From: Brachionus manjavacas
Lineage: Eukaryota; Rotifera; Eurotatoria; Ploima; Brachionidae
Direction of reading: 5' to 3'
DNA: 64,000 nt
NCBI GenBank assembly: GCA_019054805.1
Contig: JAHQIY010000001.1
Location: 682,001-746,000 of the forward strand
This document shows, piece after piece, positions 1 to 10,294 of this stretch (within the stretch, counting starts at the first letter, position 1; the number at the start of each line of letters is the position of its first letter). Made by a program: the position numbers and the translations under genes. Under the pieces are notes generated by a model. That model was not told the DNA's origin. It saw only the letters and a program-made list of their open reading frames with translations, and made no database searches.

Positions 1-2
1 TC

Positions 3-2262
3 AAACCAAATGATTTGAAAAAAATATTGGAAGATTGGAACCAGCATCAGAATGCTGGTTTGGAAAGTGAGTGGCTGGTAGGTATTTTTTATTCTAAATT
101 CTGAGTTGTAAGTATAAATTTGTAAATTTCTTTTGAAATTAATGAATTATTATTAATAGATAATTGAAAAATAAATTTATTTTAAAAAATTTTTTTTTCA
201 AGAAACATATAATCTTTATGAACATTTAATTTGACAAAGATTTTTTTTTAAAATTCTGATAATGAACTAATTTGTTTAAAATTCAAATAGAGATTAAATA
301 ATGAATCGGTGGCGACGGAGCTGACAGAAAATTACGAACTATATGGAGATGATAGCCTAAATCGAGAAAAAAATAGATATAAAGATATTCTTCCATGTAA
401 ATTTAAATTTGTTTTTTATTTAAAAAATTTAATTTTCTTTTTTTAGATAAGCATAGTCGAGTAGAATTATTGACTCTTCAAAACGATGATCTAAGTGACG
501 ATCACAACTCATCAAGTTATTCAACAAAGAGCTATTACTTTAGTGATGATTATATTAACGCAAACTTTATTCCAGTAAGCTTTATTTATTATCTTTTCAG
601 AACACCAAAATCAAATTAATTAACATCACGTTTTAATTAACTATAATCTTTTTTCAGGTCAATTTTTTTATCGAAAAACAAAACTTTTAAGTTTTCGATC
701 TCTATGAGTTTATCTATTAGATTTTAGCAAGTATCTTATCAGAATCTTTAATGAATATCATAATAAAGCTCTTATAAATTTTTGACACAATTTTTTTCGA
801 ATCACAGGAAGCTCCCAAGTTTTCTTCACTTTTTTAACAAAAATTAAAGATAATTTTTTAAAGATAAAAAATTAAATTAGCGTTGCAAAATATAAAAATA
901 GAGTATTTAACCAGAAGAATTAAATTAAAAGAATATAAAAATGAATAAAAAATTTGACTGCGAATTATTCCGGTAATACTTAATTATTTTTTTTATTGAA
1001 AAAATTTCAAAAAAAGGTTTTAAGTAAATTTTCATTTAGAATAAAATATAAAATAAAAAAAATAAAATTCTTAGGCTGTTAATAATAATGACAAAGTTTC
1101 TCCTCAAGAATCTTCATTCAAGAACTTAATAAGAATCTAAAAAGATCTAACATCAAAGATTAATCAAGAATCCATAATAAGATATTTGAGTATCGTTAAA
1201 ATTCTTTAAAAAAACTTATTTAATAAATTTTTTGCTTTAAGATCTTTAAATTTCAGCGCGAGATCTTATATTAGCATTTCTTTTTTTAATCCATATCCGT
1301 CAAAACATAATCTTAAAATATCTTCTGAAAAATGAAAATTTCGCCGTTTTTAAAAAGATCGGTCCAAGACTGTATGTCTTGAAAGATCTTAAAAGATTCC
1401 ATATGTTTATGTGAATATACATTTAATGTTCTGTAAAAATAAAGAAAGAAGCCTTAACTCAATGAAGTAAAGGCTGAAAAAATTTTCAAATCACTCTAAG
1501 TTTTTTATTTATATTTCTATTAAAAATTAAAAAAAATTTATTTAGGGTTTAGAGAGTCAATATCAATATATTGCTTGTCAAGCGCCCCTAAAGAACACAT
1601 TCGTAGACTTTTGGAAAATGGTCTATGAGCGATACATTAGTCTGATAATAATGTTGGCAAACAAGTCTGAGGGAGGAAATGGTCAATTTCCCAAGAAATG
1701 CGACATTTATTGGCCACAAAAAGTAAATGAAAGGCGCAGATATGGCGCCATTACTGTTCGTCTAGCGAAAATTATCGAGCACCATGATTATGACATTAGA
1801 TATTTAGTGATAGAGGCTGACGAAATTCACAAAGTCCGGTTTTATAACTTTAAGTCCTGGCCAGACAAAAAATGTCCAGATAAGGAGGCCCTCTACAATT
1901 TTTTAAAAGTAATTCGGAATCAGCGAACAAAAAGTGATAACAAAGGGCCTGTAGTGGTTCATTGCAGGTAAAACTAAGTAAAAATTTTAATCATGCATAA
2001 AGGTTATCTTAAGTGCTGGAATTGGCCGTACTGGTACTTATCTGGCCATTGAGTACTTAGCTGAACTAATTAGAAATAAAAAAAGTGTGGACATTTATCA
2101 GCGAGTGCTTGAGATGAGGCGCTATCGCCCAAAAATGGTTCAAAATTCAGTATTTTTTTTCTCCTTATTTAAAAAATTTTCTATCCTTATTTTTAGATTC
2201 AGTATAAATTCATATATGAGATGTTGGCTTATATCAATGAACGTCAAATTCAAAGAAGTTAA
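3..2262 (+). CDS. Protein tyrosine phosphatase, classical (3' part)
   Basis: Six exons can be joined in frame: 3-77, 291-396, 447-574, 1546-1967, 2014-2149 and 2197-2262; the 5' end lies outside the window. The product dephosphorylates phosphotyrosine in proteins. Seen in order: the pTyr-recognition loop NREKNRYKDI, the core DYINANFIPG, the WPD loop (SWPDKKCP), the P-loop VHCSAGIGRTG with catalytic Cys (split by the intron 1968-2013), and the Q-loop region MVQNS-IQYKFIYEML just before the stop. All catalytic elements are present, so this looks like an active domain and not a degenerate D2 domain. The frame ends soon after the PTP domain, so it is either a single-domain enzyme or the last domain of a receptor PTP. 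The third intron (575-1545) is unusually long for this window. Subfamily not assigned. Confidence 0.9.
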
Positions 2263-2446
2263 TTTCTAATATTTTAATTCTTAGAAAAATTTATTTTAAA
2301 AATTTTATCAGGGAGCTTTAAAAGAACTATGAATGATGGACTCGATGATATGAACAATATTGAGCTCAATGTTCGGTGAAACCTTTTTTTTATAATAAAA
2401 ATAAATTTAATCATGTTAATAATTGAAAATAATAAAACCAATTGAA

Positions 2447-2560
2447 ACAATACTTTTTTTTGGTTATGCGTTTTTATTTATTTAAAAAATAATTTAGGCG
2501 AAGACTTGGCCGGTTGGAATGGAGACTTGGTCCTTCCTTTCAGCCACATGGTTGATTTTT
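2447..2560 (-). repeat. LINE 3'-end relic, family B
   Basis: On the minus strand this reads as a short conserved block (GGACCAAGTCTCCATTCC and following) that ends in an A-rich tail of AAATA units. A diverged copy in the same orientation is at 26371-26450. The A-rich tail and dispersed occurrence suggest 5'-truncated non-LTR retrotransposon ends. No coding remains. Confidence 0.4.
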
Positions 2561-2562
2561 GA

Positions 2563-3206
2563 TACCACCCAATGTAAAAAAAAAAGTTAAACTAGTTTGA
2601 GTTTAGATTTTAAATTTTTCTGTTAATGTTAAAAAAAAAAAAATTTACAATTTATGCGTTTTTATGTTTAGTAAAAATTAACTTATAAATAAAATGTAAT
2701 TTATGATTAAAATTAACCAATTTTAATTCAATTCAAAATCAGCATTTTACCACGAATGGCTGAAGAAGATGATAACACGAGATCATCTCTTTAAACTTAA
2801 ATTGATTATTTATAAAAACATTATATTAGTGTAAAATATTGATGATAAAAAATTATTTTGATCAACTGAATTTTTTAAGTGACAATCGAATCTGAGTGAT
2901 GCAAGTAAAGTTAAGAGAAACAAAATTAATTTAAGTAGCAGCTTAAATTTTATCAATTTAACGTTATAAAAAATTTCAAATAATTGAAGAAAAAGCTTTT
3001 CAATGAACGCCTTGAAGGCGATGTAAAAAAAAAAAAATTTTTTAAAAAAAATGTAATAAATAAGACAGAGTTTAAGTGTTTTCTAAAAAATTGAATGAAA
3101 TATCTAATTTTATTTTGGAATGTTTATTTTTTTTAATTTCATTAATTATTATTCATCTTGTGCTCATAATTTTTTTTTTTTTAAATAAAATAGAATCTAT
3201 TCTAAT
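2563..3206. other. AT-rich intergenic, no gene seen
   Basis: Homopolymer-rich sequence between the phosphatase and the foldback element. Reading frames here are short and composed mostly of Phe, Leu, Ile and Lys codons, as expected by chance at this base composition. Confidence 0.5.
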
Positions 3207-3208
3207 TA

Positions 3209-3711
3209 CCGTATTCCCTCGTTCGATATTGCAGCCTCACAACCTGAAATACATCTTTGGCGCAGGCAATAAACACCATCTCGCCCATGCTAAAACATTC
3301 TTAACTTACACCGCATGCGTCAAAGTTGTGTTTCGAGTCTTGGCCCACGTTGAAAGTAAAGATTTTTAAATTTAGTTCGGCATTTAAGCTTGAGATTTTT
3401 CCAAAAAATAAAAAATAAAATAATCATTTTTCTAATTTTTCTTTGTATTCAATTTACAGTGCTGGGTCAAATGTAAAATTCAAAAAAATAAAAATTATTT
3501 TTTTGAATTTAAAAATTAAAAATCTAAATTTAAAAATTTAAAAATCTTTACTTTCAACGTGGGCCAAGTCTTGGCCCTACTACTCGAAACACAACTTTGA
3601 CGCATGCGGTGTAAGTTAAGAATGTTTTAGCATGGGCGAGATGGTGTTTATTGCCTGCGCCAAAGATGTATTTCAGGTTGTGAGGCTGCAATATCGAACG
3701 AGGGAATACGG
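3209..3711. mobile_element. Foldback MITE with about 170-bp inverted arms, TA target duplication
   Basis: The left arm (3209 to about 3378) and the right arm (about 3542-3711) are near-perfect reverse complements. The tips read CCGTATTCCCTCG and CGAGGGAATACGG, and TA dinucleotides flank both ends (3207-3208, 3712-3713), as for Tc1/mariner-type insertions. The right arm carries one extra block of about 15 bp relative to the left. The arms are clearly richer in G+C than the surroundings. A diverged, shorter relative is at 29056-29213. A 97-codon frame in the left arm is not a gene. Confidence 0.8.
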
Positions 3712-3714
3712 TAT

Positions 3715-4329
3715 ATAACTTTTTTTAAAATGAATTCTGCAAGTATTTAAAAAAAAAAAAACAATTTTAGAAATTTTATTTGAGGAAATAGAAATATACT
3801 TAGAATAATTCAAGAATTATTCTTCGAATAAAACCAGCACTTAAGTATAATTCTTAAAAAAAATTAACACGGTTTAGATGTGATCTATGCCAAAGAGAGT
3901 AAACCCAAATATTTGATTAACTATTAGTCAAAGGAAAAAAATCTTTTGGATAAAAAATCGAAACTAGTCTGGAACAATCAATAACAATACATAAGTTCTA
4001 TCTTCTTTCATTTTTTTTCTCATTTTTTAAAAAGGTTTAAAATTTATATATTTTCTATTTAAAACGATTTATAATTAACATTATAAGTTATTAACATTTG
4101 ATATTTTTTTTTAAATAATATCAAATTTTCATTTTTGAAAAAAAATGAGTCGATTTTTTAGTTCAAGAAAAGCTAGTTTATTATTTTATCTAATGATATA
4201 AATTACTCATTGAAACAAATTAAATTTTTTCAAGACTTAAATTTAGTCACGAATAAAATTTCCAAATGTTTAATAAATTTATAAAATTAATTAGAAAAAA
4301 ATCGTAAGTTTATTATTAAACAAAAAAAA
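3715..4329. other. Intergenic, upstream of thiolase
   Basis: AT-rich sequence with no supported gene. The last 50 bp before position 4330 form a short 5' leader for the thiolase; no clear promoter motif could be singled out. Confidence 0.4.
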
Positions 4330-5553
4330 ATGAATTCCGACTGTGAAGTAGTAATCGTTTCGGCACATCGAACATCTATAGGAAATTTAAATGGAATTTT
4401 TTCCCAATTAAAGGCCACTGATTTGGGTTCCACAGTCCTAAAGCACATGCTTGACTCAACAAAGACCATGCCAGATGAAGTGATAATCGGACAAGCTCTC
4501 ACGGCTGGTCAGGGACAAAATCCAGCAAGACAAACGGCCATCAACTCCGGTTGTCCCAACACAGTACCCGCCACTACAATTAACATGCTTTGTGGCTCGG
4601 GGCTTAAGGCATGTGTCCTAGCCTACCAAGCGATTAAATGTGCTGATGCATCTGTAGTTGTATGCGGAGGCCAAGAGTCTATGAGCCAGGCACCACACTG
4701 TCTTCACATACGAAGCGGACACAAGCTCAATGACGCAACTATGCTGGACACTATGATGAACGATGGTCTTGTTGACGCTTTTAATAAATGTCCTATGGGA
4801 AAAACAGGTTTTAAAAATTAAAATAAAAATTAAAAAAATTATATCTATTTATTAGCTGAACATGTGGCCACAACTTTTGGTATAAGTCGTGAGGATCAGG
4901 ATAAATTTGCACTCGATTCCCAACAAAAGTATCAGACTGCCTATGCTAATGATGCTTTTGTAGCTGAAATAGTCCCGGTCAAAATAGTTGATAAACGGGA
5001 AGAAAAATTAATAACTAAAGATGAATTTCCGCGAGCTAACACAAGTCTACCGGCTCTTGAAAAACTCAAACCGTGCTTTATCAATAATGGAACAGTCACT
5101 GCCGGAAACTCTTCGGGCATCAATGACGGAGCTGCTCTGCTGATGCTTGCTAGTTTAGATGAGGCAAAAAAACGCGACCTAAAACCTTTGGTTCGTATTG
5201 TGTCTTGGGCTCAGCATGGAAACGAACCAATGTTAATGGGGGTCGCTCCGATTGAATGTATCCGAAAGGCGGCTGAAAAAGCTAATTGGAATTTAAATGA
5301 CATTGATTTGTTTGAAATAAATGAAGCGTTCAGTTCGCAGAGTATTGCCATCCTAAGAGAACTTGGTCTAAGTGTGGACAGGGTGAATGTAAATGGTGGC
5401 TCGTTGGCTTTGGGACATCCGATCGGATGTTCTGGTGCTAGAATTTTAGTTACTCTTATCCATAGTATGGTTAGATTGAGGAAAAAAAGAGGTCTTGCCG
5501 CATTATGTGTAGGAGGTGGTATGAGTGTAGCAATGTGTGTAGAATCCTTATAG
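4330..5553 (+). CDS. ACAT2: Acetyl-CoA C-acetyltransferase (thiolase II), cytosolic type
   Basis: Two exons, 4330-4807 and 4856-5553, give a 391-residue protein, the usual length for the family. It condenses two acetyl-CoA into acetoacetyl-CoA (or the reverse), the entry to the mevalonate and ketone-body pathways. Visible: the nucleophilic Cys in NMLCGSG (C88), the NEAF motif (EINEAFSS), the catalytic His in LALGHPIGCSGAR (H347), and the second active Cys in ALCVGGGMSVAMC (C377). The N terminus starts directly with the thiolase fold (SAHRTSIG) and has no basic presequence or C-terminal peroxisomal SKL, pointing to the cytosolic ACAT2 branch. The intron splits the codon of A160 and has a normal GT..AG. 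The ATG follows an A-rich leader. Confidence 0.93.
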
Positions 5554-5772
5554 GGTGAGTCAGAAAATTAGAGCATTATTTTTTCATCTTTAAATTAATT
5601 AATATGAAAATTATTGAGCTTAGTTATCTATATTTTGTACTTTTTTCATTTTTAAAAATCGAAATAAATTTATTAAATAAATTTTTTAGTTAAATTTTGT
5701 GTTTTTTATTTTTCCTGGATGTTAAAATCCAAAAAAAAATTTTGTTTTTACTATTGAATTTTATTGAGTAAG

Positions 5773-7901
5773 ATGTCTAAAAAATCGATTCTGGATCCAT
5801 CGACTTTGAACTTTATATCGAACATGGCTAGAGGTGCCAAGTCCGATACTGATAAGGAAATGAGTGAGGATGAATCGATCAGTAAGACTGAGCTGTTGGC
5901 TAGCAATTTTAGTGCCGACCTTCGTCTCAATTCAGAATCGGACACCAGTAATCTTGCAATTGAACCCGCTGAAATTATTCAAGAGGACAATTGTACAAAA
6001 AATGAACAGTTTGTTCTAATTAGATAAGATTAATAATAGATTAAAAAATTTAAAAAGGTTAAATGATGAAAAAAAGTCAAAGTTTGAATTTAAACTATTG
6101 AGCATGGCTAAGAAAGAGTTTTCTGGTGAAAATTTTCAAAATGTTACCAAAGGATGTAAATGGTAAATTTTTTAATCTCAATTAAAAATTAAAATGACAA
6201 CTTAAAAGATTTCAAAAAAATTCTCCAAAATTTATTCTTCTAAAATATAAGATCAGATTTTTAACAAACAAAATAATCTTTCGAATTTAAATTTTTATTG
6301 TGAATGAATTATATTTTTGTTTAAGGTCTCCTGATGGAAGTTGTATTTTAACTAATAGCGAAGACAAAATTCTAAGAGTGTTTGATTTAAATGAGCAAAT
6401 GATTAATTCAGAAGAAAAAAATATCAATGAATTGGTAAATATTTATTTTTTTAAGTATTTTGACTAGATTTATGATTAAATGACTAATCAAACCAACAAG
6501 GGACAATTTATTAAATTACTTATTTATTATTAAAGATGAAATTATTAAAGAATTTTTTTAATGAAAAATTAAAATATTTTTAAAATGTTTTATAAATTAA
6601 TAAATAAAAAAATAAATTTTTCCATCTTAGAATTTTTACTTAATTTTTATCCCTGCCTTTAAATCTGAATTTTAACTTTTAGTTGCTTTTTGGGCTATCC
6701 GGATAGGTTTATACGTTAATTATAAAAAAGAAGCTAAATGTTAATTAAAAGTCAAAATAAAAGTTTTACAATTAAATTTTTAATACATTTTAGAGTCCAA
6801 GTCTAAAAATGGCCGAACCGGAAATTATTTATGACTATGCATGGTACCCGTATATGAGCTCAAGTGATCCGATTACTGCATGGTAAATTCATTATTTGGT
6901 ATTAAGGATGTCTATCTTAAAGGCTAATTTTTGGCATCCATATTCTCATGGTCTAAACTGACACTATCTAAAAATTTAAAAAGTGTTTTTTCAACTTGTA
7001 AGGACAACCCGGTCCATTTATATGATGCATACACAGGCAAAATTCGATGTTCATATAAAGGATACAATCACTTGGACGAATTGGTAAATGCTTATTCGAT
7101 TGCTTTCAATTCATCAGCTACCAAAATTTATTGTGGCTACAACAAATGCATCAAAATATTCGACATATCTGTTCCTGGCAAAAACTATCAAGATGTCAAG
7201 CTACATGGTTTTCAAATATAAAAAAAATTTGATTCAAATAATCTTTTTTTTTAAGACGATCAATACAAAATACCAGGTATAATTTCTTGTTTGGCTTTTT
7301 CCAAGACACCCAATGGAATATACGCCGCTGGCTCCTATACAAAATTCCGTAGTGAATAGAAAAAATATTATTTTAGAAAGTTTATTTTTGTTTTTAAGTT
7401 GGTATATTTGTTGAGTCAACTAATGAACCAGTTTGTTTGATTCAAACCCACAAAGGCGGTCTGACTCATCTAATGTTCTCATCTGATGGAAATAGGCTCT
7501 TTTCTGGTGCTAGAAAAGATCCGGAGTTGTACTGCTGGGATATTCGCAACCCTGGCAAGTTATTACAGATTTTTAAGAGAAATGTAACCAATAACCAACG
7601 CATCTATTTTGATCTGTATGATAATGAAAAGTATCTAGCTAGTGGGAATAATGACGGAACAGTGTCTTTTTGGAATGGTACTGATTTTGACATTAGTAAG
7701 GAGGATGAACCTTTGCTCTATAGTATGGCTTCTCATGACGATTGTGTCAATGGTGTTAGCTTTCATCCGACTCTTAATCTGCTGGCAACAAGTTCTGGTG
7801 AGCGCAAAATTTATTCAAACTATTCGGATAGTTCGGAGGAAAGCGAAAATGAAATTAAAAAATCAGATATATCTCTAAAAATTTGGAAACATTCTCTATA
7901 A
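5773..7901 (+). CDS. WRAP53: WRAP53/TCAB1, WD40 telomerase Cajal body protein
   Basis: Seven exons join in frame (5773-6008, 6058-6162, 6326-6434, 6794-6882, 6984-7207, 7256-7348, 7399-7901) to a 452-residue protein. WRAP53 binds the CAB box of scaRNAs and telomerase RNA and carries these RNPs to Cajal bodies. The family is recognised by the first blade KGCKWSPDGSCILTNSED (about residues 110-127), YDYAWYP (about 163), KGYNHLDEL, GGLTHLMF...GNRLFSGARKD (about 305-325), NQRIYFDLYD and DCVNGVSFHP. The N-terminal 100 residues are acidic and low in complexity, as in homologues. A 64-residue antisense frame over exon 1 is a shadow. The start at 5773 is the first ATG of the frame. Dyskerin lies 7.5 kb downstream on the other strand. 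Confidence 0.93.
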
Positions 7902-8084
7902 GATAAAATACGAATAAAAAAATTCTATTTGAAAATTTGTCACTTTAAAAATCTGTTTATTTTTGCATAATTTTAATTTTCTTAAAAATCCCCTTGGTCT
8001 TGTTTTAGCTAAAAATAAAAAATTAAGTGTGTTACCAAAAAAAATCATTCATAGGTCATAAATTTATAATATTCATTGCATCAC

Positions 8085-8175
8085 AGTCAAACCTTGCTAA
8101 TCCGGAATTTCCATTCGGACATGTAATTTTCCAGACAAGGATTTTCGTGAACCGATGAGTCCGGGTTAATCAAAT
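8085..8175. mobile_element. Possible pogo/Tigger-like terminal repeat fragment
   Basis: The block beginning CAGTCAAACCTTGCTAATCC resembles the start of pogo/Tigger-type terminal inverted repeats. A partly complementary stretch (TCCGGGTTAATC) follows at about 8160. No partner end or transposase was found, so this is a tentative relic. Confidence 0.3.
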
Positions 8176-8411
8176 TTTAAGAGGACATGCAAACCTTAAA
8201 ACCCACCAGGAGTTGGAAAACTAGAAAAACTGTACTAATGTTGAATCAAGGTTTTCAGAATAAGAAATTTACAATAAAAATGAAAGTGAAAACGAGTAAA
8301 GTGCTGATAAGTCTAATTTTTAGTATTTCTGATGATTAAAAGATGACATTTTGAACTTACTTAAAAATGTTTAAAAAATTGCTAAAAATTATAAATAAAA
8401 TAAAAATAAAT

Positions 8412-8720
8412 AAGTATATCTGTATCGAGCTAAGGCTCCTTCAGATTAAAAAAAAAAAATCAAAATAAAGTTTAAAATAAGATAAAATATATATAAAAAA
8501 AATAAAATAAAATAAGTTAAAATAGAAGAAAATAAAATTAGATATATTGATATAGAGAATAACAGGATACATATTTTTAAATTTCTGATTTTTCAGGGAA
8601 AAAAGAAGAAATAGTAAGGTAGCAATTACACAATGGAGTTGGGTATTCAATATAATTTCAGTTTAGAGAGCAATTAGAAAGAATTTGTGATCTTTTTATA
8701 AGAGTACTTATTAAGATTCA
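8412..8720 (-). mobile_element. LINE 3'-end relic, family A (5'-truncated)
   Basis: Read on the minus strand, this matches the 3' part of the LINE at 40341-42960 (shared peptide NT-x-LHCVIA-x-LLFLL and the DNA around it). It then continues to a conserved terminus, CTGAAGGAGCCTTAGCTCG-ATACAGATATA, followed by an AAATA-type tail at its 3' end. A related copy is at 29885-30135. The frame is broken and it is not a gene. Confidence 0.65.
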
Positions 8721-8924
8721 ATAAATGACTGTTTTCTAATTAATTTGTCAATTAGAAGTTCATTAATGATTTTTTAAATAAAAAAATTCAAAGTAATCAA
8801 AGTAATTCTTATTCTCTTTTTCATCAATTTTAATTGAAATGTATTTAAAAGTTATGCTTTGGTTAGCATTTTAGTTTTTAAAAATATCGTTCTTAATTTT
8901 CTTTTCATTTTTTTTTTATTCTGA

Positions 8925-8968
8925 AGGAGCATTAGCTCGGTACAGATAAACAAATAAATAAATAAATT
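8925..8968 (+). mobile_element. Very short LINE 3' terminus, family A
   Basis: TCTGAAGGAGCATTAGCTCG followed by GTACAGAT and an AAATA tail. It is the same terminus as the relic at 8412-8720, in the opposite orientation, so the two form a chance inverted pair about 500 bp apart. Confidence 0.55.
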
Positions 8969-8969
8969 A

Positions 8970-9287
8970 GCATTTTAGTGAAGCTTCTTTTTTTTTTATT
9001 TTAAGAGTGCTAAATTAAAAAAAATCATAATTGAATATTATTCTGTAAAATATTAAATTTATTAATCATTAATTAATCATTTGTTTTTGTTTTTCTAAAT
9101 TTTTTTGGAATCATTAAATAAGAATTTAGACGATATTTAGAAAAATTATAAATTTAATTTTTTTAGATGTTTTCGCTTCGAAGATGCCAATTTTTCGGCA
9201 TAGCATAAAATATTTCAAAAAATTAAAAAACAAAATTTATTTTAAAATTAAAAATTTTAAAAATTAAAAATTTACTAGAAACAAAAT
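8970..9287. other. Intergenic, 3' of PNP
   Basis: AT-rich, no gene seen. It holds the 3' flank of the minus-strand PNP gene. Confidence 0.4.
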
Positions 9288-10294
9288 TTAATCTAATAAA
9301 TTCAAATTATCCTTTAATTTTTGGAGAAAAGAACAGATAAGCTTTTCAAGATGCTTGGCCTTGGCTGCAGCGATCTTGACAATTTCGGAATGATCAGGAT
9401 CGTGGTCATCGTAATCGATGGGAGCCATATCAGTTATTATCGAGCAGGCCAGGACTTTCAGCCCACAATAAGCGGCGACAATGGCCTCATGAGAAGTTGA
9501 CATGCCCACACAGTCCATTCCGGATGCCAGACAAAACTTTGAATCGGCTACAGTCTCATACGACGGGCCACCTATTGTTCCGTACACCCCTTCATTAATC
9601 GGAATATTCAGCTCCTTGCTGCATTCTTTGAACAGATCACGCAAATTTTTTGTATACAATTTATTTATGGGGACAAATCGCGGACCAAATCGGTCGTCAT
9701 TGACCCCTATCAAGGGATTTTTCAGACTAAGCAGTGGAAGACTCATGTGATCTTTAATCAGCATAATATCACCGACATTCAAAGCTCGGTTCAGGCCACC
9801 GGCAGCATTTGTTAGGACAACCATTCTACATCCTAGCAATTTGAAAATTTTAATCGGCAGAGTGCACAATGCCATCGAATAGCCTTCAAACGGATGAAAC
9901 CGACCCTGCATACACACTACTGGCATTCCGGATAAATTACCAAAAATCAAATTTCCTTTATGACCCAAAACTGGAAGAAAATGAAAAATTTGTCAAAAAT
10001 TTTTTTTTTATTTTAATAAAAATTTAAACCTGTAGTTCTTGGAAATTCGGGTATTTCACTGTATGGAATGAACACTGCATTCTCGAGCAAATTACCAATA
10101 TCACCTAGGCCACTTCCACAAACAATGGCCACTTTTGGCTCAAAGTTAACTTTGTTCTTGATCAAGTTAGCCATGGATTCGCATTTTTCATACGTGTAGT
10201 AGGCATTTGTGATTGCTTCATGGTTTATAAACTCTCTAGGTAGATTAAATTCTTTCATGAAAGATTGACTAACTTTTTCGGCTGTTTCGTTCAT
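9288..10294 (-). CDS. PNP: Purine nucleoside phosphorylase (trimeric PNP)
   Basis: Two exons on the minus strand, 10294-10030 and 9970-9288, give 315 residues. The enzyme phosphorolyses purine nucleosides to base and ribose-1-phosphate in purine salvage. Visible: the phosphate loop CGSGLGD (about 59-65), FPRTTVLGHKG, MQGRFHPFEGY (phosphate/ribose His), NAAGGLN (about 143-149), DHMSLP, GGPSYETVAD with the base-binding Glu (E227), and VGMST with the ribose Met (M245). Oddity: the residue equivalent to human Asn243, which selects 6-oxopurines, is Asp (IITDM, D269), the residue type used by adenosine-cleaving relatives such as MTAP. The rest is clearly PNP and not MTAP. The start is the only ATG at the head of exon 1, which begins about 25 residues before the conserved fold. 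Confidence 0.92.

Noticed and set aside
2310-2382. Possible extra last exon after the phosphatase (GSFKRTMNDGLDDMNNIELN)
   Set aside because: No donor in the preceding exon gives a matching phase, and the phosphatase already ends with the usual C-terminal helix.
3076-3369. 97-codon open frame
   Set aside because: It has no ATG at its head and its second half is simply the left arm of the foldback MITE.
8148-8166. CGATGAGTCCGGG resembles the hammerhead ribozyme core CTGATGAGTCC
   Set aside because: The downstream GAAA strand and cleavage-site arm are missing; it lies in a probable transposon end and is best taken as coincidence.
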